A stretch of 64,000 nucleotides of DNA from Hyphomicrobiales bacterium (GTDB lineage Bacteria; Pseudomonadota; Alphaproteobacteria; Rhizobiales; Beijerinckiaceae), in contig JADJVD010000001.1 of assembly GCA_016716745.1 (NCBI GenBank), positions 1 to 64,000 of the forward strand, given 5' to 3'. The translations under genes were made by a program, and so were the position numbers. Positions within the stretch are counted from its first letter, which is position 1. Every line of letters begins with the position of its first letter. Shown one piece after another: positions 1 through 8,968 of this stretch. The notes below the pieces were generated by a model. The model saw nothing but the letters and a program-made list of their open reading frames with translations, was not told where the DNA came from and did not search any database.

Positions 1-536
1 CCGCCCTCGCGAGCGATCATCGACAGGCGGATGATCGGATCGTCGGAGGCCTGACGATGCACCTCCGTCAGCATCGCGTCGGGCTCGGCGTCGGTGAAGA
101 AGCCGCCGCCCTTGACCGGCGGCAGCTGGCCAGGATCGCCGAGCACCAGCACCGGCTTGCCAAAGGAGAGGAGGTCGCGGCCGAGCTCCTCGTCCACCAT
201 CGAGCACTCGTCGATGACGATCAGTTCGGCGCGCGCGGCGGCGCTCTCGTGATTGAGCGTGAAGGTCGGCGTCTCGGACTCCGTGTCGGCCGGGCGGTAG
301 ATCAGGCTGTGAATGGTCTGCGCGTTGCGGCAACCCTTCGAGCGCATCACGAGGGCGGCCTTGCCGGTGAAGGCGGCGAACAGCGCCTCGCCGTCCGCCT
401 GATCGGCGACATGGCGGGCGAGCGTCGTCTTGCCCGTGCCCGCATAGCCGAACAGGCGGAACACCTGCGGCTCGCCGGCGGCGAGCCACGCGCCGACCCG
501 CGCGAGCGCATCCTCCTGTTGCGGCGACCACTTCAT
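1..536 (-). CDS. RecD-like DNA helicase / AAA ATPase, 5' part only
   Basis: The gene runs off the left edge, so only about 178 N-terminal residues are visible. The start is the ATG at 536, giving MKWSPQQEDAL. A Walker A motif (GYAGTGKTT) lies near residue 31-39, a Walker B-like stretch (VIDECSMVD) follows, then a GDPGQLPPV motif and LTEVHRQ. This order is typical of superfamily 1B helicases related to RecD and phage Dda, which unwind DNA 5' to 3' with ATP. No RecB or RecC partner is visible here, so it is more likely a stand-alone RecD-like helicase than an exonuclease V subunit. The family assignment is firm. The exact role is not known. Confidence 0.8.
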   Translation of the reverse strand, partial: MKWSPQQEDALARVGAWLAAGEPQVFRLFGYAGTGKTTLARHVADQADGEALFAAFTGKAALVMRSKGCRNAQTIHSLIYRPADTESETPTFTLNHESAAARAELIVIDECSMVDEELGRDLLSFGKPVLVLGDPGQLPPVKGGGFFTDAEPDAMLTEVHRQASDDPIIRLSMIAREG

Positions 537-545
537 GCGGCGCGC

Positions 546-1034
546 TCAGCGACGGCGCAGCGACACGCCGCGGCCGGCGCGCTCGTCCACCGGCAGGCCG
601 GCGTGGGCGCGCGCCGTCGCCTCGATGCGCGCCAGAACGGGCGGCGGAAACGGCGCGATGCGTGGGGCCGCGCCGGACTGGTCGACGCAGACGATGAGAT
701 GTTCGGAGGCGGCGAGCAGCGCATCCGTCGCCGAGCGCATCTCCATCCACAGGCGATAGCGCTTCTCGTCCTGCTCGAGCAGCTGCCCGTAGACGAGGAG
801 CGGCTCGCCGAGCCTGGCCTCGCGCAGATAGTGGATCATCACGGCGAGCGTGTAGATGGTGCGGCCAGTCGCCGCGCGGCCGGCGGCGTCCAGCCCCATC
901 TGCTCGGTGAAGGCGTCGACCGAGCGGCTGAACACGCCGGCATAGGCGGCGTCGTTCATGTGGCCGTTGTAGTCGAGAAACAACGCCTCGACGCGCGTCT
1001 CCATCAGCTTCAGCGGCGCGCGCGGCGTGGGCAT
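546..1034 (-). CDS. Acyl-CoA thioesterase, hotdog (4HBT-like) family
   Basis: A 162-residue protein starting MPTPRAPLKLMETRVEALFL. The motif FLDYNGHMNDAAY near residues 20-32 matches the conserved D-x-x-G-H-M/V-N segment of single-hotdog thioesterases, which hydrolyse acyl-CoA thioesters in the cytoplasm. I chose the ATG at 1034 because GGAGAG stands just upstream; a longer frame to 1091 adds a sequence without family character. The helicase gene begins 10 bases downstream on the same strand, so the two may be co-transcribed. The substrate cannot be told; relatives in carnitine catabolism loci are similar, but no carnitine genes are present here. Confidence 0.75.
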   Translation of the reverse strand: MPTPRAPLKLMETRVEALFLDYNGHMNDAAYAGVFSRSVDAFTEQMGLDAAGRAATGRTIYTLAVMIHYLREARLGEPLLVYGQLLEQDEKRYRLWMEMRSATDALLAASEHLIVCVDQSGAAPRIAPFPPPVLARIEATARAHAGLPVDERAGRGVSLRRR

Positions 1035-1181
1035 GACACGACTCTCCGGTTTGAGCGCAGCCTGCCGCCACGAGGGGCGAGGATCAACCACGCTTGACGG
1101 GCCGGGCGCAAGCCGGCACGTGAGGCGACGGGGAGACGCTGGACGGCGAATGGGCGAGACGGCGACATATCACCGGCGGGC

Positions 1182-2046
1182 GTGGCGCTGATCGCGGCCT
1201 CCGCCGTCGTGGAGTCTGGCCGGCCTGTTCATGCGGCTGATCGCCCTGGACATGTGGATCGTGCAGTTCTGGCGGGCGGCGTTCGGCGCGGCGGCGCTGT
1301 ATCTGTTTCTGGCGCTCCAGCATCGCGGCGGCTTCGCCCGCGCGCTGCGCCTGCCGCCGAGCGGACTCGCCGGCGTGGCGATCTCGGCGGCGGCGATGAT
1401 CGCCTACATCTCCGCTCTGCATCTGACCACGGTCGCCGAAGTGATGATCGTCGTCGCCACGATGCCGATCGTCGCCGCCTTCCTCGCGTGGGCGTGGATC
1501 GGCGAGCGGCCGGGCGGACGGGTGTTGGCGACGAGCCTCGTCGCGCTTGCCGGCATCGCAGTGATGGTCGGCGGCGCGCCGGGCGTGCGGAGCCTCGTCG
1601 GCGACGGCCTCGCCTTCGTCATGACCGCGCTGTTCGCCGCGCTGATCGTGATGGCGCGGCGCGACCATGCCCTCGACATGACGGTCGTGAACGCCCACGC
1701 CGCGCTGATCGTCGCCGTCATCGCGCTGCCGCTCGCCGGCGCGCCGGCCTTCGCGATCGGGGCGCGCGAGCTGACGCTGCTCGCCCTGTTCGGCGCCTCG
1801 ACGACCGCGCTCGCCTTCGCGCTGTTCCTCCACGGCGCGCGGCACGTTCCGCCGGCGGAGGCCGCGCTGATCGTGATGCTCGACAACGTGCTATCGCCGG
1901 TGTGGGTGTGGCTCGCCTTCGGCGAGACGCCCGGCCGCGCCGCCATCCTCGGCGGGGCCGTCGTGCTCGCCGCCGTGCTGTTCCATCTCGCCGCAGATCT
2001 TTCCGCCGCGCGCAGACGCGGCGCGCCGACAAGGGAGACCCCATGA
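1182..2046 (+). CDS. DMT-superfamily (EamA) permease, frameshifted near its 5' end
   Basis: Ten-helix drug/metabolite transporter of the inner membrane with two EamA repeats. From 1231 the frame is open for 271 residues of near-continuous hydrophobic helices, including the family-typical ALHLTTVAEVMIV and a C-terminal repeat (FGASTTALAFALFL). The first helix lies upstream in another frame: GTG at 1182 gives MALIAASAVV, and the frame must shift between about 1207 and 1212 to continue as WSLAGLFMRL. One extra base or two missing bases would explain it; the join gives about 287 residues, normal for the family. It ends 4 bases before fhs begins (overlapping ATGA), so the two are probably co-transcribed. 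The transported compound is unknown. Confidence 0.75.
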
Positions 2047-3719
2047 CGTCCGACATCGACATCGCCCGCGCCGCGCGGCTCGAACCGATCGCCGCCGTCG
2101 CGGCCAAGATCGACATCCCCGAGACCGCGCTGATCCCGTACGGACGGTCGATCGCGAAGGTCGACGGCGATTTCGTCAAGAGCCTTGAGGGCCGACGCGA
2201 CGGACGCCTCGTGCTCGTCACCGCGATCAGCCCGACGCCGGCGGGCGAAGGCAAGACGACGACGACCGTCGGCCTCGGCGACGCGCTGCGGCGCATCGGC
2301 GAGCGCGCGACGATCTGCCTGCGCGAGCCCTCGCTCGGCCCGGTCTTCGGCATGAAGGGGGGCGCCGCCGGCGGCGGGCGCGCGCAAGTCGTGCCGATGG
2401 AGCAGATCAATCTGCATTTCACCGGCGATTTCCACGCCATCGGCGCGGCGCACAATCTGCTGACCGCGATGATCGACAACCGCGTCTACTGGAGCGGCGC
2501 GCAGGCGATCGACCCGCGCCGCGTGAGCTGGCGGCGCGTGCTCGACATGAACGACCGGGCGCTGCGCAACATCGTCGTCGGCCTCGGGGGGGCCGCCAAC
2601 GGCTTCGCGCGCGAGAGCGGCTTCGACATCACCGTCGCCTCCGAGGTGATGGCCGTGTTCTGCCTCGCCCGCGACCTGCCCGACCTCGAGGCGAGGCTCG
2701 GACGCATCGTGGTGGCGCGCAACGCCGACAAGTCGCCGATCACGGCCGCCGACGTGAAGGCGGCCGGCGCGATGACCGTTCTGCTGAAGGACGCGCTGCA
2801 ACCCAATCTCGCGCAGACGATCGAGGGCACGCCCGCCTTCGTGCATGGCGGCCCCTTCGCAAACATCGCGCATGGCTGCAACTCGGTGATCGCCACGCGC
2901 GCGGCGCTGAAGCTCTCGGACTGGACGGTGACGGAGGCCGGCTTCGGCGCCGATCTCGGCGCGGAAAAGTTTCTCGACATCAAGTGCCGCATCGCCGGAC
3001 TCGACCCGGATGCGGCGGTGCTCGTCGCGACCGTGCGCGCGCTGAAGATGCATGGCGGCGTCGCGAAAGAGGCGCTGGGGCAGGAGAATCTCGCCGCGCT
3101 GCGCAAGGGGCTGTCCAACCTCGACAGGCATGTCGCCAATCTGAAGAAGTTCGGACTGCCGGTCGTCGTCGCGCTCAACGCCTTCGATGCGGACACCGCC
3201 GAGGAACAGTCCGTCGTTCTCAATCATTGCCGCGACACGCTCGGCGTTCCGGCCGCGCTCTGCCGGCACTGGGCCGATGGCGGCGCGGGCGCCGAAGACC
3301 TGGCGCGGGGCCTCGTCGATCTCGTCGAGAGCGGCGCCAAGCGCGGAACGTTCACGCCGCTCTATCCGGGCGACATGCCGCTGTGGGAAAAGCTGCGCAC
3401 GATCGCCATCTCGATCTACGGCGCGGCCGACGTGATGGCAGACAAGAAGATCCGCGACCAGTTCCACGAGCTGGAGTCGCAGGGCTACGGACGGCTGCCG
3501 ATCTGCATCGCCAAGACGCAATATTCCTTCTCCACCGATCCCGCCCTGCGCGGCGCGCCGAACGGACATCTCGTGCCGGTGCGCGAGGTCAGGCTCGCCG
3601 CCGGCGCCGGCTTCATCGTCGCGATCTGCGGAGACATCATGACGATGCCGGGCCTGCCGCGCATTCCCGCGGCCGAGACGATCCGCATCGAGAACGGGCG
3701 CATCGAAGGCCTGTTCTGA
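2043..3719 (+). CDS. fhs: Formate--tetrahydrofolate ligase
   Basis: 558 residues, full length for the family. It ligates formate to tetrahydrofolate with ATP, giving 10-formyl-THF for purine and C1 metabolism. The P-loop-like SPTPAGEGKTTTT lies at about residues 63-75 and is followed by LREPSLGPVFGMKGGAAGGG and INLHFTGDFHAI, all hallmark segments. The ATG at 2043 overlaps the stop of the upstream permease. In methylotrophic and many heterotrophic alphaproteobacteria this enzyme links formate to the folate pool. No other folate genes are adjacent, so its link with the transporter is only positional. Confidence 0.97.
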   Translation: MTSDIDIARAARLEPIAAVAAKIDIPETALIPYGRSIAKVDGDFVKSLEGRRDGRLVLVTAISPTPAGEGKTTTTVGLGDALRRIGERATICLREPSLGPVFGMKGGAAGGGRAQVVPMEQINLHFTGDFHAIGAAHNLLTAMIDNRVYWSGAQAIDPRRVSWRRVLDMNDRALRNIVVGLGGAANGFARESGFDITVASEVMAVFCLARDLPDLEARLGRIVVARNADKSPITAADVKAAGAMTVLLKDALQPNLAQTIEGTPAFVHGGPFANIAHGCNSVIATRAALKLSDWTVTEAGFGADLGAEKFLDIKCRIAGLDPDAAVLVATVRALKMHGGVAKEALGQENLAALRKGLSNLDRHVANLKKFGLPVVVALNAFDADTAEEQSVVLNHCRDTLGVPAALCRHWADGGAGAEDLARGLVDLVESGAKRGTFTPLYPGDMPLWEKLRTIAISIYGAADVMADKKIRDQFHELESQGYGRLPICIAKTQYSFSTDPALRGAPNGHLVPVREVRLAAGAGFIVAICGDIMTMPGLPRIPAAETIRIENGRIEGLF

Positions 3720-3915
3720 ACCGCGTCCGGCGCGCAGCTGGCATGACGCGCACGCCTGAACATGCGGCTTGCCAGCGTGCGCGCCTTCGTTCGTGATGAG
3801 CGCGTCGCCGTCAGGCGGCGGGCTCACGCGCAGGGGCGATGGGTTTCGCAATTGCGAAGCGCATTGGCGGCACATGCATCGGAGCGGAGCCCTGGACCTT
3901 GTGGAGGAGGGTCGC

Positions 3916-4878
3916 ATGCTGTCCGTCTCACGTCGTTCCTTTATCGGCGCCGCCGGCGCCTCGGCCGTTTGCGCCGCCGCGCCCGCGCTGGCGCGCGCGC
4001 CGATGGTCAAGGCGCCCGCGCCGTATTTCTATCGCGCGCCATTCGGCAGCGCCGAGATCACCATCGTCTCGGACGGAACGTTGCCGCTCGGCGATCCGAA
4101 CGCCAGCTTCCTCGGCCTGTCGAAGGACGAAATCGCCAAGCAGCTCACCGACAATTTCCTGCCGACGTCGAACGCCGTGCTCGAGCAAAACATTCTGGTG
4201 CTCAACACCGGCGACAAACTCGCGCTGTTCGACACCGGCATGGGCTACTCCAAGGCGTTCGGCCCCACCACCGGCAAGCTGATGGCGACGCTGAAACAGG
4301 CCGGCATCGACCCGAAGGACATCGACGCCGTGGTGATGAGCCACGCGCATATCGACCATTGCTCCGGCTGCATGACGCAGGACGGACAGCGCAACTTCCC
4401 GAATGCGCAATACTACATCTCGCAGGCCGACTTCGATTACTGGACGAAGGAGGACGGCCTGAGCACGCCGCTGAAGGAATTCTATGCGATGGCGCGGGCC
4501 AACCTGCTGCCCAACCGCGACCGCATGGTGTTCTTCAAGGACGGTCAGGAGTTCCTGCCCGGCGTCACCGCGATGGCCGCGCCCGGCCACACGGTCGGCC
4601 ACACCATCTTCATGATCACTTCCGGCAAGGAGAGCATGGCCTATATCGGCGATCTGACCCACCATCCGGTGCTGCTGATGAAAAGGCCGCTGACCGAGTT
4701 CGCCTTCGACACCGACCCCAAACAGTCGGCGCAGACGCGCGTGCGTTATCTGACGATGTTCGCCGACACGCGCGTTCCGATCCTCGCCTACCACTTCGCC
4801 TGGCCGGGGCTCGGCAACGTCGTGCGCGAGGGCGACGGTTTCCGCTACCTGCCGGCGCCGTTGAACATGGGCGGGTGA
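3916..4878 (+). CDS. Tat-exported MBL-fold metallohydrolase
   Basis: 320 residues. The N-terminus carries a twin-arginine signal (SRRSFIGAAGASAVCAAAPALA), so the folded protein is likely exported to the periplasm. The metallo-beta-lactamase motif HAHIDH sits at residues 143-148, with a further metal-ligand segment AAPGHTVGHT and a late YHFAWPG histidine. I chose the ATG at 3916 because GGAGGAGGG lies just upstream and the signal peptide begins there; the frame is open further upstream but looks non-coding. Members of this class hydrolyse lactones, phosphoesters or thioesters; the substrate cannot be read from sequence. Quorum-quenching lactonase activity is possible but unproven. Confidence 0.85.
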   Translation: MLSVSRRSFIGAAGASAVCAAAPALARAPMVKAPAPYFYRAPFGSAEITIVSDGTLPLGDPNASFLGLSKDEIAKQLTDNFLPTSNAVLEQNILVLNTGDKLALFDTGMGYSKAFGPTTGKLMATLKQAGIDPKDIDAVVMSHAHIDHCSGCMTQDGQRNFPNAQYYISQADFDYWTKEDGLSTPLKEFYAMARANLLPNRDRMVFFKDGQEFLPGVTAMAAPGHTVGHTIFMITSGKESMAYIGDLTHHPVLLMKRPLTEFAFDTDPKQSAQTRVRYLTMFADTRVPILAYHFAWPGLGNVVREGDGFRYLPAPLNMGG

Positions 4879-4904
4879 AACCGGGCGGCTGATCGCGTAC
4901 GCAT

Positions 4905-4939
4905 CCGGGCGCGGCCGCAAGCCGCGGCGCCGCGCCCGG
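4905..4939. terminator. GC-rich hairpin between the metallohydrolase and GMC genes
   Basis: A 10-base arm (CCGGGCGCGG, 4905-4914) pairs perfectly with 4930-4939, and an inner arm can also fold. There is no T-tract, so it is at best a Rho-dependent or pause-type terminator after the metallohydrolase gene. Confidence 0.4.
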
Positions 4940-5016
4940 CCAAGCCGAGTTCGCGGGCGCGACAGAATCCCCGCCGCCGCGGCGCGACAAGCGAAGCGGC
5001 GGCAGGCGGACGACGT

Positions 5017-6738
5017 GTGACGGACGAATTCGACTACATCATCGTCGGAACGGGATCGGCCGGATCGGCCGTGGCGTTCCGGCTCGCCGAGGCGGGCGCC
5101 AGCGTCTGCGCGCTCGAGGCCGGCGGCTCGGATCGCTCGATCTTCATCAGGATGCCGAGCGCGCTCTCCATTCCGATGAGCATGCCGCGCTATTCGTGGG
5201 GCTATGCGAGCGAGCCGGAGCCCGCGCTCGGCGGGCGAGCGCTCTATGCGCCGCGCGGGCGCGTCGTCGGCGGCTCGTCCTCGATCAACGGCATGGTGTA
5301 TGTGCGCGGCCACGCGCGCGACTTCGACCGTTGGGCGGAGGAGGGCGCGGCGGGCTGGGCCTATCGCGACGTGCTGCCCTATTTCCGCCGGTCGGAGACG
5401 CGCGCTGAGGGCGGCGACGACTATCGCGGCGCCGCCGGGCCGCTGCGCACAAGCTACGGAACGCTGCGCAATCCGCTTTACCGCGCCTTCGTGCAGGCGG
5501 GCGTCGAGGCGGGCTATCCCGAAACCGCCGACATCAACGGCGCGCAGCAGGAAGGCTTCGGCCGGATGGACATGACGATCCATCGCGGCGAACGCTGGAG
5601 CGCGGCGCGCGCCTATCTCGATCCCGCGTTGAAGACCGGCCGGCTCGACATCAGGCGCGAGGCGCTGGCGACGCGGGTCGTGTTCGAGGGGCGGCGGGCG
5701 GTCGGCGTCGCCTATCTGCGCGATGGCGAAGAGCGCCTCGTCAAGGCGCGGCGCGAAGTGGTGATCGCCGGCGGCGCCTTCAACTCGCCCCAGCTTCTCA
5801 TGCTCTCCGGCGTCGGCCCGGCCGCCGATCTCGCCGCGACCGGAATCGCGCCGCTTGTCGACCGGCCGGGCGTCGGCGGCAACCTTCAGGATCACCTCGA
5901 ATTCTACTATCAGATGGCGAGCCTGCAGCCGATCACGCTGTTCTCGTGGCTGAACCCGATCGGCAAGGCGATGATCGGGATGCGCTGGCTGTGGCGGCGC
6001 GACGGGCTGGGCGCGACCAATCATTTCGAGACCTGCGGCTTCATCCGCAGCCGCGCCGGGCTCGAGCATCCCGACATCCAGTTCCACTTCCTGCCCGCCG
6101 CGATCACCTATGACGGGCGCGCGCATGCGACGCAGCACGGATTCCAGGCGCATGTCGGCACGCTGCGCTCGCGTTCGCGCGGCCGCGTGTGGCTGGCCTC
6201 GTCCGATCCGCGCGCGCGGCCGCGCATCCTGTTCAACTACATGAGCGACCCGCAGGATTGGACCGAGATGCGCGCCGCGCTGCGGCTGACGCGCGAGATC
6301 TTCGCCCAGCCCGCCTTCGACCCCTATCGCGGCGCGGAGCTGTCGCCCGGCCCGGCGGCGCAGAGCGACGCGGAGATCGACGACTGGCTGCGCGCGCATA
6401 TCGAGGGTGCCTATCACCCGTGCGGGACCTGCCGGATGGGCCGCGTCGACGATCCGCTGGCGGTGACGGACAACGAAGCGCGCGTCATCGGCGTCGGGGC
6501 CTTGCGCGTCGTCGACGCCTCCATCATGCCCTCGGTGACAAGCGGCAATCTCAACGCGCCGACGATCATGATCGGCGAGAAGGCCGCCGACCACATTCTG
6601 GGACGCGCGCCGCTCGCGGCGTCCAACGCGCAGGCGTGGATCGCGCCGGACTGGCGCACGCGCCAACGCACGGGCGCGCCGGCGCGAACGACCGAGCCCG
6701 CAGGGCCGGCGGCGACGTCACGCTTGTCACAAAGTTGA
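5017..6738 (+). CDS. betA: GMC-family oxidoreductase, choline dehydrogenase type
   Basis: 573 residues beginning with GTG at 5017 (MTDEFDYIIVGTGSAGSAVA). The N-terminal GxGxxG dinucleotide fold binds FAD. The GMC signatures PRGRVVGGSSSINGMVYVRG (about residues 86-105) and GGAFNSPQLLMLSG are present, as are the catalytic-region HPCGTCRMG and SGNLNAPTIMIGEKAAD near the C-terminus. The overall pattern fits BetA, which oxidises choline to betaine aldehyde at the membrane in osmoprotection or choline use. No betB, betI or choline transporter is nearby, so another alcohol substrate is possible. The last 25 residues look unconserved. The stop codon lies inside the PhoB-box-like sequence of the next operon. 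Confidence 0.8.
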   Translation: MTDEFDYIIVGTGSAGSAVAFRLAEAGASVCALEAGGSDRSIFIRMPSALSIPMSMPRYSWGYASEPEPALGGRALYAPRGRVVGGSSSINGMVYVRGHARDFDRWAEEGAAGWAYRDVLPYFRRSETRAEGGDDYRGAAGPLRTSYGTLRNPLYRAFVQAGVEAGYPETADINGAQQEGFGRMDMTIHRGERWSAARAYLDPALKTGRLDIRREALATRVVFEGRRAVGVAYLRDGEERLVKARREVVIAGGAFNSPQLLMLSGVGPAADLAATGIAPLVDRPGVGGNLQDHLEFYYQMASLQPITLFSWLNPIGKAMIGMRWLWRRDGLGATNHFETCGFIRSRAGLEHPDIQFHFLPAAITYDGRAHATQHGFQAHVGTLRSRSRGRVWLASSDPRARPRILFNYMSDPQDWTEMRAALRLTREIFAQPAFDPYRGAELSPGPAAQSDAEIDDWLRAHIEGAYHPCGTCRMGRVDDPLAVTDNEARVIGVGALRVVDASIMPSVTSGNLNAPTIMIGEKAADHILGRAPLAASNAQAWIAPDWRTRQRTGAPARTTEPAGPAATSRLSQS

Positions 6739-6741
6739 CAT
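6724..6741 (+). promoter_or_regulatory. Candidate PhoB box upstream of the phn-type operon
   Basis: TTGTCAC at 6724-6730, AAAG spacer, TTGACAT at 6735-6741. This is the 7-4-7 direct-repeat layout of a PhoB box (consensus CTGTCAT, A/T-rich 4-base spacer, CTGTCAY), with five of seven matches in each half. It ends 65 bases before the ATG of the first PhnD gene. The match is seen; regulation by phosphate starvation is inferred. Confidence 0.5.
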
Positions 6742-6806
6742 AAGACGCCGACGCGCCAAGATCGCTCGAAGCAACGACGCCGGCCGAAGGCCGCCCGGGA
6801 GGTTTC

Positions 6807-7868
6807 ATGACGACGACGCGTCTTCTCGCCGCGACCGCCTTTGCGGCGCTTCTCGCCTCGCCTGCCCTGGCGCAGGACGCCTGCCCGCATAGCGGCCAGC
6901 TCGACACGTTGTATTGCGACGAGAACAACGACCTCGTCGCCGACGCGCCGAAAGACGAGAAGAAGTGGCGCGATCCCTCGACGCTGGTGTGGGCCTATAC
7001 GCCGGTCGAGGATCCGGCCGTCTACGCCAACATCTTCAAGCCGTTCACCGAGCATCTGGAGAAATGCGTCGGCAAGCGCACGGTCTACTATCCGGTGCAG
7101 TCGAACTCGGCCGAGATCGAGGCGATGCGTTCGGGCCGGCTGCATTTCGCCGGCTTCTCGACCGGGCCGACGGGATTCGCCGTCAATCTCGCCGGAGCGG
7201 TGCCGTTCGCGGCCAAGGGCCTCGGCGCCGAAGTGCGCGGCTACAATCTCGTGGCGATCGTCAAGGCCGGCAGCCCGTATCAGAAGCTCGGCGAGCTGAA
7301 GGACAAGAAGGTCGCGCACACCTCGCCCTCGTCGAACTCCGGCAACCTCGCCCCGCGCGTGCTGTTTCCCGAACAGGGGCTGACGCCGGACAAGGACTAC
7401 AAGCCGCTGATGTCCGGCGGGCACGACAAGTCGCTGCTCGGCGTCATCTCCGGCGACTACGACATGGCGGCGGTCGCCTCCGACGTCTACGAGCGGATGA
7501 TCACGCGCGGCACGATCAAGAAGGAGGATGTGCGCGAGATCTATCGCAGCCCGGTCTTCCCGACCTCCTCCTTCGCCTATGCGCACGATCTGAAGCCGGA
7601 GCTCGCCAGGAAGCTGACCGAGTGCTTCTACTCGTTCCGCTTCACGCCGGCGATGCAGAAGGAGTTCAATGGCGACGACCGCTTCCTGCCGATCACCTAC
7701 AAGAAGGAATGGGCGGTGGTGCGCGAGGTCGCCGAGAAATCCGGCACTCCCTACAACAAATCGGCCTACGACGCCGAATCCAAGCGCGAGGCGGATGCGG
7801 CGGCCAAGAAGGCCGCGGCGGACGCAGCGAAGGCCGCCGGCGCGGCGCCGGCCGCGCCGAAGCAGTGA
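6807..7868 (+). CDS. phnD: Phosphonate/phosphite-type ABC transporter binding protein, copy 1
   Basis: 353 residues with a cleavable signal peptide ending SPALAQ, so periplasmic. The motifs MRSGRLHFAGFSTGPTGFAV and VAHTSPSSNSGNLAPRV, plus SGGHDKS, are those of the PhnD family, where the SSxSG segment lines the oxyanion pocket. The protein captures phosphonate, phosphite, phosphate or a related oxyanion for the ATPase and permeases encoded downstream. A C-terminal tail rich in Ala and Lys follows residue 325. GGGAGG precedes the ATG. It stands next to a second, equally long paralogue. No C-P lyase genes are in the window, so the ligand is open. Confidence 0.88.
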   Translation: MTTTRLLAATAFAALLASPALAQDACPHSGQLDTLYCDENNDLVADAPKDEKKWRDPSTLVWAYTPVEDPAVYANIFKPFTEHLEKCVGKRTVYYPVQSNSAEIEAMRSGRLHFAGFSTGPTGFAVNLAGAVPFAAKGLGAEVRGYNLVAIVKAGSPYQKLGELKDKKVAHTSPSSNSGNLAPRVLFPEQGLTPDKDYKPLMSGGHDKSLLGVISGDYDMAAVASDVYERMITRGTIKKEDVREIYRSPVFPTSSFAYAHDLKPELARKLTECFYSFRFTPAMQKEFNGDDRFLPITYKKEWAVVREVAEKSGTPYNKSAYDAESKREADAAAKKAAADAAKAAGAAPAAPKQ

Positions 7869-7906
7869 CGACCATGTAGACGGGCAAGGATTCGGGGGGC
7901 GATGCG

Positions 7907-8968
7907 ATGAACGGCTTGACCATGTTGCGGGCGGCGGCCGCCGCCTCGCTGATCGTGTGCGCGGCGCCTACGCAGGCGCAGGACAATTGCGCAAATCGCG
8001 GCCAGCTCGACACGAACTATTGCGACGCCAATGGCGACCTCGTCGCCGACGCGCCGACCGATCCGGCGAAGCTGAAAGACCCTTCGGCGCTGATCTTCGC
8101 CTATTCGCCGGTGGAGAACCCGGCCGTCTACCAGACGGTCTACCAGCCCTTCATGGACCATCTGCAGAGCTGCACGGGCAAGAAGATCGTCTACTATCCG
8201 GTGCAGAACAACGCCGCGCAGATCGAGGCGATGCGCTCGGGCCGCCTGCACATTTCCGGCTTCGCCACCGGCGTCGTCGGCTTCGCCGTCAATCTGGCCG
8301 GCGCCGTGCCCTTCGCGGTGATCGGCTCGGACAAGGGCGTGTCGGGCTACAAGCTGTTCGCGCTGGTGCGCGCGGACAGCCCCTACAAGACGCTGGCGGA
8401 GCTGAAGGGCAAGAAGGTGGCGCACACCTCGCCTTCCTCCAACTCCGGCAACCTGGCGCCGCGCGTGTTCTTCCCCGAGCAGGGCCTGAAGCCGGACGAC
8501 GACTACAAGGTGCTGATGTCGGGCGGGCACGACAAGAGCGTGCTCGGCGTCGCCTCGCGCGACTACGACATGGCGCCGGTCGCCTCCGACGTTTACGAGC
8601 GCATGGTGCAGCGCGGCGCGGCGAAGGGCGACGAGTTTCGCGTGATCTGGGAGAGCGAGACCTTCCCGACCTCGTCATGGTCCATGCCGCACGATCTGAA
8701 GCCGGAGCTGGCGGCGAAGATCTCGTCCTGCTTCATGGACTACAAATGGTCCGACGGGCTGAAGAAGGAATACACCGGGCAGGACCGCTTCCTGCCGATG
8801 ACCTACAAGGACACGTGGCGGCCGATCCGCGAGGTCGCGGAGAAGTCCGGCACGCCCTACAACAAGACCGCCTATGAGGCGCAGGTGAAGCGCGAGGCGG
8901 AGGCTGCGGCCAAGAAGGCGGCGGAAGACGCCGCCAAGGCCGCGCAGCCTGCGGCGCCGAAGCCGTGA
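7907..8968 (+). CDS. phnD: Phosphonate/phosphite-type ABC transporter binding protein, copy 2
   Basis: 353 residues, the same length as the preceding gene and alignable throughout (shared MRSGRLH, VAHTSPSSNSGNLAPRV, SGGHDKS, EKSGTPYNK), so the pair arose by tandem duplication. It has a signal peptide ending APTQAQ and an Ala/Lys-rich tail. Differences cluster in the pocket-facing region: SGFATGVVGFAV replaces AGFSTGPTGFAV, which hints at a different ligand or affinity. The stop overlaps the GTG of the ATPase gene by 4 bases. The family is certain. The division of labour between the copies is unknown. Confidence 0.88.
   Translation: MNGLTMLRAAAAASLIVCAAPTQAQDNCANRGQLDTNYCDANGDLVADAPTDPAKLKDPSALIFAYSPVENPAVYQTVYQPFMDHLQSCTGKKIVYYPVQNNAAQIEAMRSGRLHISGFATGVVGFAVNLAGAVPFAVIGSDKGVSGYKLFALVRADSPYKTLAELKGKKVAHTSPSSNSGNLAPRVFFPEQGLKPDDDYKVLMSGGHDKSVLGVASRDYDMAPVASDVYERMVQRGAAKGDEFRVIWESETFPTSSWSMPHDLKPELAAKISSCFMDYKWSDGLKKEYTGQDRFLPMTYKDTWRPIREVAEKSGTPYNKTAYEAQVKREAEAAAKKAAEDAAKAAQPAAPKP

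Noticed and set aside
57..1097. Plus-strand open frame of 346 codons over the helicase and thioesterase genes.
   Set aside because: The minus strand has Walker motifs and a hotdog motif here; the plus frame is its complement without family character.
1182..3719. An 845-residue open frame that would fuse the transporter region to formate-THF ligase.
   Set aside because: The first part reads the transporter gene out of frame with non-protein-like Arg/Ala-rich sequence; it joins fhs only because that frame happens to lack stops. fhs has its own start at 2043.
1404..4010. Very long minus-strand open frame (868 codons) over the transporter and fhs.
   Set aside because: Arg/Ala/Asp-rich antisense shadow typical of high-GC DNA; no domain recognisable, while the plus strand codes for clear proteins. 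The same holds for long frames at 3928-6666, 15114-16778, 23558-25981 and 26104-27477.
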